Below are positions 53,614-62,353 of a stretch of 64,000 nt of DNA, piece after piece (position 1 is the stretch's first letter; every line of letters starts with the position of its first letter). This DNA comes from JBFJKD01 sp041601945 (lineage in GTDB: Bacteria; Pseudomonadota; Gammaproteobacteria; Pseudomonadales; Porticoccaceae), in NCBI GenBank assembly GCA_041601945.1, contig JBFIHG010000011.1:1-64000 (forward strand), in the 5' to 3' direction. A model generated the notes under the pieces. It was not told where the DNA came from. It did no database searches and worked only from the letters and a program-made list of their open reading frames with translations. The translations under genes and the position numbers were made by a program.

Positions 53614-54963
53614 ATGTTCGAGCAACTGATTGATCAGGTAAACAGCTTTGTGTGGGGCCCGGTGATGTTGGTGTTGTTACTGGGCACCGGTTGTTATCTC
53701 ACGGTGGGGCTGCGGGGCATCACCTTACGCAATATTCCCTACGCGTTTCGGCAGCTGTTCTCCGGGCGGCGCAATCAGGGCGAAGGGGAGATTACGCCCT
53801 TCAATGCTCTGATGACGGCGCTGTCCGCAACCGTCGGCACCGGCAATATCGCAGGGGTTGCCACGGCAATTGCTATCGGCGGTCCCGGGGCATTGTTCTG
53901 GATGTGGTGTACCGCCCTGGTGGGTATGGCCACCAAGTATTCCGAGGCAGTACTCGCGGTTCATTACCGGGAAACCGACGCACTGGGACAAAAAGTTGGT
54001 GGTCCGATGTATTACATCAAAAATGGACTGGGCAAGTCCTGGGCCTGGCTTGGATTTTTATTTGCGTTATTCGGAACTCTGGCTGGTTTTGGCTTGGCGA
54101 ATACGGTGCAGTCCAACGCGGTATCCCAGGTAATGAAAGACAGCTTTAACGTGCCGACATTGGTCACGGGCATTGTGTTAGCAATTCTGGTGGCTGCGGT
54201 AATTCTGGGCGGCATAAAACGTATCGCCGACGTCGCTGGTAAGTTGGTGCCCTTTATGGCGCTGTTGTATGTGGGCGCAGCACTGGTGGTGCTAAGCATC
54301 AACTTTGCACAGATTCCGGCGGCGTTGTCGCTGGTCGTCGAGAGCGCATTTTCTCCGGTGGCAGCGAGCGGGGGATTTGCGGGCGCCGGTGTCATGCTCG
54401 CCCTGAGAATGGGTGTGGCGCGGGGCATTTTTTCCAATGAGGCAGGGCTTGGCAGTGCCCCCATCGCCCATGCGGCGGCGGCCACCAATAGTCCAGTGCG
54501 TCAGGGGACGATTGCGATGCTCGGCACCTTTATCGATACCATTGTGGTGTGTTCAATGACCGGTCTGGTACTGATTACTTCCGGTGTATGGAATGGTGCG
54601 ACCGAAGGTGCGGTGATGACGGCCACCGCGTTTAATCAGACCCTTCCCTACGGCGACAAGGTCGTGGCCCTGTGTCTGGTGCTATTTGCTTTTACCACCA
54701 TGCTCGGCTGGAGTTATTACGGAGAGCGCTGCGCCGAATATTTGATGGGGCCGAAAGTCATATTGCCGTTCAGATTACTGTGGATCACTGGCATCTTTGC
54801 TGGTACGCAAATGAGTCTGGGGCTGGTGTGGAAAATGTCGGACGCGCTGAACGGTATGATGGCGATTCCTAATTTGATTGCGCTATTACTGTTAAGTCCG
54901 GTAGTGTTCCGTTTAACGAGAACCTATTTCAACGACGCGGTTAAGGCTCCGAATCCTCACTAA
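53614..54963 (+). CDS. AGCS family Na+:alanine/glycine symporter
   Basis: A 449-residue inner-membrane carrier with about eleven helices. NALMTALSATVGTGNIAGVATAI and GGPGALFWMWCTALVGMATKYSEA are family signatures. It follows the PLP enzyme by 21 bp, so both may serve D- or L-amino acid use. Confidence 0.93.
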   Translation: MFEQLIDQVNSFVWGPVMLVLLLGTGCYLTVGLRGITLRNIPYAFRQLFSGRRNQGEGEITPFNALMTALSATVGTGNIAGVATAIAIGGPGALFWMWCTALVGMATKYSEAVLAVHYRETDALGQKVGGPMYYIKNGLGKSWAWLGFLFALFGTLAGFGLANTVQSNAVSQVMKDSFNVPTLVTGIVLAILVAAVILGGIKRIADVAGKLVPFMALLYVGAALVVLSINFAQIPAALSLVVESAFSPVAASGGFAGAGVMLALRMGVARGIFSNEAGLGSAPIAHAAAATNSPVRQGTIAMLGTFIDTIVVCSMTGLVLITSGVWNGATEGAVMTATAFNQTLPYGDKVVALCLVLFAFTTMLGWSYYGERCAEYLMGPKVILPFRLLWITGIFAGTQMSLGLVWKMSDALNGMMAIPNLIALLLLSPVVFRLTRTYFNDAVKAPNPH

Positions 54964-55062
54964 TTGAAGGTTGGGACGATTTTTCATGATCCGTTCTGGA
55001 AAGCTGGTATGCCAGACTAATGGAAAATATTAAGCTGGTTGCATGCACAGAGGATAAATTAA

Positions 55063-55965
55063 GTGTCACAACGTTTTGGTGACAAACTGGTAATCGCCAT
55101 TTCTTCTCGAGTTTTATTTGACTTGAAAGATAGTCACGAGGTCTACGAAAAAAAAGGGCTGGCAGCTTACGCACAGTATCAAATAGAACGGGAAGAGGAA
55201 GTGTTAGCGCCGGGCGAAGCACTGCCACTGGTGCAAAAATTACTGCGCATCAACGAAAAACTGGGCGGCGATCCACGGGTCGAAGTTATTTTGTTGTCGC
55301 GCAATTCGGCGGATACCGGGTTGCGTATTTTTAACTCCATTGAACACTATCAGTTGAATATATCCCGCGCGGCGTTTTGTGGGGGCACCAGCCCGTATCG
55401 TTATGTCGCCGCTTTTGGTTGTCACCTGTTTCTGTCCACCCACGCCGAAGATGTTCGCAACGCCCTGACCCACGGTGTTGCCGCCGCTACGCTTTTGCCG
55501 TCTACCAAATCCGAACACAGTCACGACGAATTGCGTTTTGCTTTTGACGGCGACGCCGTGCTGTTTTCCGACGAAGCAGAGAAAATTTACAAACAACAGG
55601 GTTTACAGGCGTTTGCCGACAGTGAGAAGGCTGCGGCTAAAACACCTTTGAGTGGCGGTCCATTCAAGCAGTTTTTACAGGCGTTGCACAGCTTGCAGGC
55701 GGAATTTCCTGCGGACAGCAGCCCCATTCGCACGGCACTGGTCACGGCGCGCTCCGCGCCGGCCCACGAGCGGGTCGTGCGCACCCTGCGGGAGTGGAAA
55801 ATACGTATCGACGAATCACTGTTTCTGGGTGGGCTAAACAAAGGGGAATTTCTTAAAGCCTACGGGGCGGACGTTTTCTTTGACGACCAGCAACAGCATT
55901 GCGAATCGGCTACGCAGCACGTTGCCACTGGCCACGTGCCTCACGGCGTCGCCAACGAACCCTGA
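55063..55965 (+). CDS. 5'-nucleotidase, NT5C1 family
   Basis: A 300-residue cytosolic 5'-nucleotidase related to animal NT5C1A. AISSRVLFDLKDSHEVYEKKG holds a D-to-S variant of the usual HAD motif I, as is normal in the family; VILLSRNSADTGLRIFNSI and RFAFDGDAVLFSDEAEKIY are typical. It dephosphorylates nucleoside monophosphates. The start is GTG. Confidence 0.85.
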   Translation: MSQRFGDKLVIAISSRVLFDLKDSHEVYEKKGLAAYAQYQIEREEEVLAPGEALPLVQKLLRINEKLGGDPRVEVILLSRNSADTGLRIFNSIEHYQLNISRAAFCGGTSPYRYVAAFGCHLFLSTHAEDVRNALTHGVAAATLLPSTKSEHSHDELRFAFDGDAVLFSDEAEKIYKQQGLQAFADSEKAAAKTPLSGGPFKQFLQALHSLQAEFPADSSPIRTALVTARSAPAHERVVRTLREWKIRIDESLFLGGLNKGEFLKAYGADVFFDDQQQHCESATQHVATGHVPHGVANEP

Positions 55966-55994
55966 CTGCGGGTGTCACGGGAGTATCTAGTTCG

Positions 55995-56792
55995 TTAATA
56001 CCACGCAAAGCGAATCCCCATGCCCAGCAGAAGCAATGCCAGTAGCTGGCGCAGGAGGCCGCCCGGTAGACTGGCAGCTAAGCGTGTTCCCAGGTGAATG
56101 GCTGGCAGGGAGCCTGTAAGCAGGCAAGCCAGCAGTGTGAGATCGACGTTACCCAGCAGAATCAGATGCCCGAGCCCCGCAATCAGTGTTAACGGCACTG
56201 CATGGGCTATATCGGTGCCCACTACCGTCAGCGCTCGCAGGTGCGGGTGCAGTACCAGCAGTAATGCCGCGCAAAATGCTCCGGCCCCAACCGAAGACAG
56301 GGTTACAAAGACCCCCAGGAATAGGCCAGCGACAAATGTCACCGGTGTGGCGTAGGCCCGCCCCGTCCCGCTAACAGGTGTGGCAGTGAGCGGGCGCGCT
56401 GGCCGAAAAATTCCCAGATAAAGAATTAGCGCAGCGGTCAGTATCAGCATTATGCCGAGACTTTTGGTCAGGATGGATTCATATCCGGAGGCGTCGGTAA
56501 ACAACGTATGGAGTAGCAATGTGGTGACCAGAGATGCTGGAATACTACCGGCTGCCAGCCAGGCGACGATATCCCAGCGCACACTACGGGCTCGCATATG
56601 AGCGCGCACCCCGGCCGCCTTGGTAATAGCGGCGTATAGCAAATCTGTGCCGATGGCGACGTGATAGGGAAAACCGAACAGGATTAGCAGGGGGGTCATC
56701 AATGAGCCGCCACCAACACCGGTGAGGCCAATGGCGAGCCCGACCGCAGCCCCTGATAGTATATAAAGTAAGATGTCCGGTACTATTTCCAT
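55995..56792 (-). CDS. TauE/SafE family permease
   Basis: A 265-residue membrane protein with about eight helices. GAAVGLAIGLTGVGGGSLMTPLLILFGFP is the family signature. TauE/SafE proteins export sulfite, sulfoacetate or related anions. Its position back-to-back with cysB and near cysH suggests a sulfur-anion role. ATG 56792 is preferred over an upstream extension to 56831 because the first helix starts there. Confidence 0.85.
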   Translation of the reverse strand: MEIVPDILLYILSGAAVGLAIGLTGVGGGSLMTPLLILFGFPYHVAIGTDLLYAAITKAAGVRAHMRARSVRWDIVAWLAAGSIPASLVTTLLLHTLFTDASGYESILTKSLGIMLILTAALILYLGIFRPARPLTATPVSGTGRAYATPVTFVAGLFLGVFVTLSSVGAGAFCAALLLVLHPHLRALTVVGTDIAHAVPLTLIAGLGHLILLGNVDLTLLACLLTGSLPAIHLGTRLAASLPGGLLRQLLALLLLGMGIRFAWY

Positions 56793-56909
56793 GGACGCTC
56801 TACATGTAAATTTAGTTGAATAGACTGGCAACTTTAGAGATTTCGATCTATTCTTGAAAGTAATAGTTTTTTATATTTTTATACCATTGTCATCTAGACG
56901 GTCGAGTTT

Positions 56910-57884
56910 ATGAAACTACAGCAATTGCGCTATATCTGGGAAGTAGCCCACCACGAACTGAATGTTTCTGCCACGGCGCAAAGCCTCTACACCTCGCAAC
57001 CGGGTATCAGCAAGCAAATGCGCTTGCTGGAAGATGAGCTGGGGGTCGAGATATTTTCTCGCAGCGGTAAACACCTAACGAGAGTGACACCCGCCGGAGA
57101 GCAGATACTTAAAATTGCGGGGGAAATATTGGGCAAGGTGGAAAGTATCAAACAGCTCGCCCAGGAGCATAGCGCACCCAATCGAGGCAGTCTGTCCATC
57201 GCCACTACCCACACCCAGGCGCGCTATGCGTTACCACCGGTCATTCAATCATTTATTAGTAAATACCCGGAGGTGGCGTTGCACATGCACCAGGGAACGC
57301 CGGTGCAAATCTCTGAACTTGCCGCCGATGGGGGCGTCGATTTTGCCATCGCTACCGAAGCACTCGATTTGTTTACCAATCTCCTGATGATGCCCTGTTA
57401 TCGCTGGAACCGCTGCATTCTGGTGCCGCGCAATCATCCATTGTGTCAGCTGTCGGCGCTGACTCTGGAAGAGGTGGCGAAGTATCCGATAGTCACCTAT
57501 GTATTTGGCTTTACCGGGCGCTCCAAGTTGGATGACGCATTCAAAAATAAGGGGTTGACGCCCAAAGTGGTATTCACCGCCACGGACGCCGATGTAATCA
57601 AAACCTATGTGCGACTGGGATTAGGGATCGGTATTATCGCCCATATGGCCTATGAGCCGGGGATTGATGACGACCTGGTGGCCCTCGAGGCCAAACATCT
57701 ATTTAAATCGAGCGTAACCCGTATTGGATTTCGCCGCGGAACCTATTTGCGTGGTTTTATGTACGACTTTATCGAGCAGTTTGCGCCGCACTTGACCCGC
57801 GATGTAGTGGATAAAGCGACGGCGCTTCCATCGCGGGACGCGCTCGATAAATTTTTTAGCCCAATTGAATTACCGGAATATTGA
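56910..57884 (+). CDS. cysB: LysR-type regulator CysB
   Basis: A 324-residue activator of sulfate assimilation, responding to N-acetylserine. The N-terminal helix-turn-helix (ELNVSATAQSLYTSQPGISKQMRLLEDELG, about 17-46) and the effector domain with TTHTQARYALPPVI and the YPIVTYVFGFTGRSKLD segment are CysB-specific. An AT-rich tract lies upstream (TTGAAA at 56854-56859). It converges with cysH, 27 bp between stops. Confidence 0.94.
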   Translation: MKLQQLRYIWEVAHHELNVSATAQSLYTSQPGISKQMRLLEDELGVEIFSRSGKHLTRVTPAGEQILKIAGEILGKVESIKQLAQEHSAPNRGSLSIATTHTQARYALPPVIQSFISKYPEVALHMHQGTPVQISELAADGGVDFAIATEALDLFTNLLMMPCYRWNRCILVPRNHPLCQLSALTLEEVAKYPIVTYVFGFTGRSKLDDAFKNKGLTPKVVFTATDADVIKTYVRLGLGIGIIAHMAYEPGIDDDLVALEAKHLFKSSVTRIGFRRGTYLRGFMYDFIEQFAPHLTRDVVDKATALPSRDALDKFFSPIELPEY

Positions 57885-57911
57885 TCCTGTAATTCAGCGC
57901 AGCGGCTGTCG

Positions 57912-58646
57912 TTAGCCGTCCAGATTCACAGCGTGTAAACCACATTCTTTTTGGGTGGCCTCTTCCCACCACCAGCGACCCTCGCGTTCGTGCTGACCCG
58001 GGCCGACCGGGCGGGTGCATGGTTCGCAGCCGATACTGATAAATCCCTGATCGTGGAGCTCGTTATACGGAACGTTGTTGGCGCGGATGTAGCCCCACAC
58101 CTGTGCTGACGTCCAGTTGGCAAGGGGGTTAAACTTGGTCAGTTGCCCGCCTAGTTTGGCAAAGGCTTTATCTTCCTGAATAACCGGAATTTCAGCGCGT
58201 GTATTGGGGCTCTGGTCTTTGCGCTGTCCGGTGATCCATGCATCCAGGGTTTGCAGTTTATGGCGCAAGGGGGCTATTTTACGTACGCCGCAGCATTCTT
58301 TATGGTCATCCTGATAAAAACTGAATAACCCCTTTTCCCGCACCAGAGTCTGTACCGCGTGAGCATCCGGTGACAGTAATTCGATACTGATACCGTAGTG
58401 GGTGCGCACGGTTTCGAAAAAGCGATAGGTTTGTGGGTGCAGGCGTCCGGTATCCAGGGAAAAAATTTGTACATTGGGGTTTATTTTGTGGGCCATATCC
58501 ACCAGTACCACGTCTTCCGCACCGCTAAATGAAATAGCAATATTGTCAAACTGTTGCAGGGCGTAAGTGAGAATAGTTTGCGGGGTTTCCGAAGCGAGTT
58601 GTGCTTCGAGGTCGTACACCGGTAAATTCGCTGGTTTCGCGGTCAT
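57912..58646 (-). CDS. cysH: Assimilatory APS/PAPS reductase, iron-sulfur type
   Basis: Reduces activated sulfate to sulfite. 244 residues: P-loop-like SFSGAEDVVLVD (39-50), Cys118-Cys119 (KECCGVRK), Cys207/Cys210 (GCEPCTRP) and catalytic Cys235 in KECGLH. The CC...CxxC set binds a 4Fe-4S cluster, marking adenylylsulfate (APS) reductase as in Pseudomonas, rather than the cluster-free PAPS reductase of E. coli. Gene order cysB, cysH, thrH, pabB is as in Pseudomonas. Confidence 0.94.
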   Translation of the reverse strand: MTAKPANLPVYDLEAQLASETPQTILTYALQQFDNIAISFSGAEDVVLVDMAHKINPNVQIFSLDTGRLHPQTYRFFETVRTHYGISIELLSPDAHAVQTLVREKGLFSFYQDDHKECCGVRKIAPLRHKLQTLDAWITGQRKDQSPNTRAEIPVIQEDKAFAKLGGQLTKFNPLANWTSAQVWGYIRANNVPYNELHDQGFISIGCEPCTRPVGPGQHEREGRWWWEEATQKECGLHAVNLDG

Positions 58647-58857
58647 GGCATCAATCTCTGAAAGTCCAAATAAAATACTGGCCCCAGGCGGGCAGGTTTG
58701 AAGCGCGGACTATAGCAAGGGGGTATAAAGACTAAAAAGAATTAGCATTTATATTCTTATAACATATTGTTAGCCCATTCAGCCTCTGTAGGACGTTTGC
58801 GTGGGGCAAGTGAAATCGGTAAAGTAGCGCTCTTTTTTGTATCGCAAGGAGCTACCC

Positions 58858-59475
58858 GTGGAAATTGCCTGTCTTGATCTGGAAGGGGTGCTGGTCCCGG
58901 AAATCTGGATCGCCTTCGCGGAACAGACTGGTATAGACGCACTGAAAGCTACCACTCGCGATATTCCCGACTACGATGTGCTGATGTCGCAACGGCTGGA
59001 GATTCTGCGTGAACACGGCCTGGGGTTGCCAGAGATTCAGCAAGTGATAGCCAGTTTAGAGCCGCTCGACGGAGCAGTCGAATTTGTCGACTGGTTGCGC
59101 GAACGTTTTCAGGTAGTCATTTTGTCCGACACATTCTACGAGTTCTCCCAGCCACTGATGCGCCAACTGGGTTTTCCCACGCTACTGTGCCACAAGCTGT
59201 CGGTGGCGAGTGATGGCCGGGTGACCGATTATCGATTGCGTCAGGCTAACCCGAAACGCCAGGCGGTACTGGCGTTTAAGAGTCTGTATTATCGCGTTAT
59301 TGCCGCGGGCGATTCCTATAACGACACCACCATGTTGAGCGAAGCAGACGCCGGTATTTTATTTTCCGCACCGGATAATGTGGTGGCGGAATTCCCGCAA
59401 TTTCCGGCAGTATACGGTTACGCTAATTTAAAACAGGCGTTTATTAATGCCAGCGAACGGGATTTGACCCTTTAA
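58858..59475 (+). CDS. thrH: Phosphoserine phosphatase / homoserine phosphotransferase ThrH
   Basis: A 205-residue HAD enzyme. Motif I is CLDLEGVLVPEIW with Glu in place of the second Asp, characteristic of ThrH; VILSDTFYEF and AAGDSYNDTTML are motifs II and IV. It dephosphorylates phosphoserine and can move phosphate to homoserine. GTG 58858 has AAGGAG seven bases upstream. Its stop overlaps the pabB stop region by 4 bp. Confidence 0.93.
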   Translation: MEIACLDLEGVLVPEIWIAFAEQTGIDALKATTRDIPDYDVLMSQRLEILREHGLGLPEIQQVIASLEPLDGAVEFVDWLRERFQVVILSDTFYEFSQPLMRQLGFPTLLCHKLSVASDGRVTDYRLRQANPKRQAVLAFKSLYYRVIAAGDSYNDTTMLSEADAGILFSAPDNVVAEFPQFPAVYGYANLKQAFINASERDLTL

Positions 59476-60890
59476 GGCGATTTTACAGGTGTAAAATCTT
59501 TCAAGGCATCCAGCAATATGTCCACTTTGGCCATGACTTCCTGATATTCGGTTTCCAAATCGGAGTCGGCGACAATGCCGCTACCGCTCCAGCAGTGCAT
59601 GCGCTCACCATCAGCCAACAGAGTACGAATAACAATATTGGTGTCCATGCGCCCGTTGCTGGAAATATAGCCGATGCTGCCGCAGTAAAGACTTCGATTT
59701 AAAGTTTCCAGCTCGGTAATCACTTCCATGGCACGTTTTTTCGGTGCTCCGGTAATCGACCCGCCGGGGAAACAATTTCGCAACAAGCTCAACGGCGTTT
59801 CAGCAGTGCGCAGACGACCGGTTACCGTGCTCACCAGGTGATGAACATTTGCGAAACTTTCCAGCGCGAACAATTTCGGCACGCGAATACTGCCGGGCTC
59901 GCAGGAGCGACCTATATCGTTGCGCAACAAATCCACAATCATTAGATTTTCGGCCCGGTCCTTACTGCTATTCAGTAACTGGATGGCGGCTTCTTCGTCC
60001 TCCCCCACAGTTTGTCCCCGACATGCCGTGCCTTTGATGGGTTTGGTTTCGACATTATTGCCAGTGACTTTCAGAAATCGCTCCGGCGAAAAGCTTAGTA
60101 TGGCGCGATCCTCCCACTCCAGATAGGCACTAAAGGGCGACGGTAATACATTACGCAGGTGCTGGTAAGCGCTCCACGGATCGCCCTTATAAGTAGCGCT
60201 AAAATGTTGGGCGTAATTGACCTGGTAACAATCCCCGGCGGCGATATAATTCTTAATTCGAGACACGGATTTGAGATATGTCGCTTTGTCGGTGGATGCG
60301 TGAAATTTATCGGTCAGGGAGAAGTGCGAAGCACAAGTGGCATCGCCAGTATGAATTTTCTTTAGCATATCTTTCCCGGTTAGCGCCGTCACTGCAGCGC
60401 GCAACGGGGTCGGGCAGGCGGGGTGAAATATGCGCCACGCCTGGCGTGTCTGATGGTTGATAATGATTCCCCACAGGTATAGCCCGAGACGCATATCGGG
60501 AAAATCAATCACATCAATAGAAGTCTTTGACGGAGCGCTCGTCCTGTCCAGTTGGTAACCAAAGCTGCCGATCAGGCCCCCGGTAAAAGGCAGGGAAGCG
60601 ATGCGGTGGTCGTCTGATGTGCCATATTTACTGATATTATCGAGTACTTGTTGCGCCAACGTAAAGGGATCTTCAGTTGACTCTGTTGTCGCTACACTAG
60701 CGCCGCTGACGCGGGTTATTCCATCGCGGCTTTCCAGGATGTACTGGGGCGCTGCGCTGATAATATCGAAGCGTCCCTGCAGGGAGCGGGGTTTGCCGCT
60801 GTCGAGCCACACCGGAGCGGGCAGAGTGCGAATTTGTTCGAACACCGCAGCAGCATTGGCAGGATAGGGAAAATCTTGAATGTCGATCAT
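59472..60890 (-). CDS. pabB: Aminodeoxychorismate synthase component I
   Basis: A 472-residue chorismate-using enzyme that makes aminodeoxychorismate for folate. Conserved elements: KGTACRG, ENLMIVDLLRNDIGR, LFALESFANVHHLVSTV and GGSITGAPKKRAMEVI, with Lys (PKKRAM and PIKGTA) typical of PabB rather than TrpE. ATG 60890 is the first proper start; a TTG precedes it. PabC is encoded at 44.4 kb. Confidence 0.93.
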   Translation of the reverse strand: MIDIQDFPYPANAAAVFEQIRTLPAPVWLDSGKPRSLQGRFDIISAAPQYILESRDGITRVSGASVATTESTEDPFTLAQQVLDNISKYGTSDDHRIASLPFTGGLIGSFGYQLDRTSAPSKTSIDVIDFPDMRLGLYLWGIIINHQTRQAWRIFHPACPTPLRAAVTALTGKDMLKKIHTGDATCASHFSLTDKFHASTDKATYLKSVSRIKNYIAAGDCYQVNYAQHFSATYKGDPWSAYQHLRNVLPSPFSAYLEWEDRAILSFSPERFLKVTGNNVETKPIKGTACRGQTVGEDEEAAIQLLNSSKDRAENLMIVDLLRNDIGRSCEPGSIRVPKLFALESFANVHHLVSTVTGRLRTAETPLSLLRNCFPGGSITGAPKKRAMEVITELETLNRSLYCGSIGYISSNGRMDTNIVIRTLLADGERMHCWSGSGIVADSDLETEYQEVMAKVDILLDALKDFTPVKSP

Positions 60891-60976
60891 CAATCGTGTT
60901 CGTTTCTATAGTTACAGGGGCATGCCTGAGGGTGATTATGACATTTATGCACGGGTGTACGGCGAGCATTTTTCCG

Positions 60977-60982
60977 TATAAT
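60977..60982 (+). promoter_or_regulatory. -10 box of rraA
   Basis: Perfect TATAAT, 54 bp before the rraA ATG, without a convincing -35. Confidence 0.4.
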
Positions 60983-61036
60983 CCCGTGCTTTGAACCTCA
61001 GCACTAACATCACGCCCTTTTGCCTGGAGTCGAGCC

Positions 61037-61540
61037 ATGAGCGAAACAACCACCATTTGCGACATCACCCCGGATTTATGTGACCGCCATCCCGACCTGA
61101 TCAGTGTGCTGGAACCCATGCTATCCAATTTTGGCGGACGCGAAGGATTTAGTGGGGAAATCGTGACGATTAAGTGTTTTGAGGATAACTCCATCGTCAA
61201 GGAAACACTGGGTGCCCCGGGTAAGGGTAAAGTATTGGTGGTGGATGGCGGGGGATCTCTACGTAGAGCGTTACTGGGGGATATGATTGCTGAAAGCGCG
61301 GTTAAAAATCTGTGGGAGGGCGTTATTATTTACGGCTGCATCCGCGACGTTAGTGCGATCTCGCAACTCGATTTAGGCGTGCAGGCACTGGCGGCAATAC
61401 CATTAAAAACAGAGAAACGCGGCATCGGCGATTTTAACATCCCGGTGACGTTTGGCGGGGTGACCTTCAGACCTGGGGAATACGTGTACGCCGATAGTAA
61501 TGGCGTCGTAGTGTCCGTCAAAGCGTTACCCACTACTTGA
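61037..61540 (+). CDS. rraA: Ribonuclease E inhibitor RraA
   Basis: A 167-residue trimeric protein that binds and restrains RNase E (rne is in this window). VVDGGGSLRRALLGDMIAE, GVIIYGCIRDVSAIS and PGEYVYADSNGVVVS are conserved. The same fold includes HMG aldolases, but the match along its length is to RraA. CTGGAG lies before the ATG. Confidence 0.93.
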   Translation: MSETTTICDITPDLCDRHPDLISVLEPMLSNFGGREGFSGEIVTIKCFEDNSIVKETLGAPGKGKVLVVDGGGSLRRALLGDMIAESAVKNLWEGVIIYGCIRDVSAISQLDLGVQALAAIPLKTEKRGIGDFNIPVTFGGVTFRPGEYVYADSNGVVVSVKALPTT

Positions 61541-61555
61541 GTTGTCGCTACCTGG

Positions 61556-62353
61556 CTAGCCAGGATTAAAGTACGCTAACAACGCTTTCGCGACGGTGTC
61601 TGTCTGATCAATATCGGCCAGGTGTCCAGCATCGTCGATTAACAGGATTTGCGTGTTGCCGGTAATACCTTTGGCGAAGGCTTCGGCATAGATCGGGGGA
61701 ATGATGTTATCTTCTTTGCCCCATATCAAAAGCGTGTCTTGGTGGATGCGGTGCAGTCGTTTTTCCAGGCCCCGATCGCCAAAGGGCCACAGATAACGCG
61801 CCGCCGCTTCCATGCCGCGATAACGTAGAATTTCCCATTCTTCCTTATCATTTTCATCCTCCGGGGGCGCAAACGCTTCGTCAAACGCGTGCTCGCGATG
61901 GCACAATAATTTTTTCTGCTGGGAAAAAGTTTGTGCAAAAAAATCCGGTAAGGGATCGGTTTCGTGGTACAGCCCGAAGGGTGCGATAAGCGCCAGCCGT
62001 CCAACACTACGGGGAGAGTGCGCGGCAACGTCTGCCAGCAGGCTGCCGCCGAGACAGGCGCCAATCATCTCCGCGCCGGTCAGACCAGATTGCTCCAGTA
62101 AATCAAGGGTCGCACAAATCCAGTCCGAATTATCGTCGAGCAACAGGTGTCCCGGTTCCGCGCCGGGAAAGCCCGGTAGAGATGGCACCACCACGCGATA
62201 GTGTTGTGCGAGGCGATCGAACAGCGGTAACCACTTCGGCCGTCCACCGATGCCCGCCAGGAAACCCAGTGGCTTACCGGAGCCTTTTTCCCACACACGG
62301 TGCCTGGCGCCGTTGACGGTGACTAAGGAGGTTTTTAAGGTGGCATTACTCAT
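61556..62353 (-). CDS. Alpha/beta-fold hydrolase
   Basis: A 265-residue serine-hydrolase-fold protein. The nucleophile elbow appears as IGACLGGSLLAD, where Cys replaces the usual Ser (G-x-C-L-G-G). The Asp and His of the triad fit LLIWGKEDNIIPP and DDAGHLADIDQ. Cys-nucleophile members include dienelactone hydrolase-like enzymes. Its ATG overlaps the stop of the upstream LLM gene by 4 nt, so they form a coupled pair. Confidence 0.82.
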   Translation of the reverse strand: MSNATLKTSLVTVNGARHRVWEKGSGKPLGFLAGIGGRPKWLPLFDRLAQHYRVVVPSLPGFPGAEPGHLLLDDNSDWICATLDLLEQSGLTGAEMIGACLGGSLLADVAAHSPRSVGRLALIAPFGLYHETDPLPDFFAQTFSQQKKLLCHREHAFDEAFAPPEDENDKEEWEILRYRGMEAAARYLWPFGDRGLEKRLHRIHQDTLLIWGKEDNIIPPIYAEAFAKGITGNTQILLIDDAGHLADIDQTDTVAKALLAYFNPG

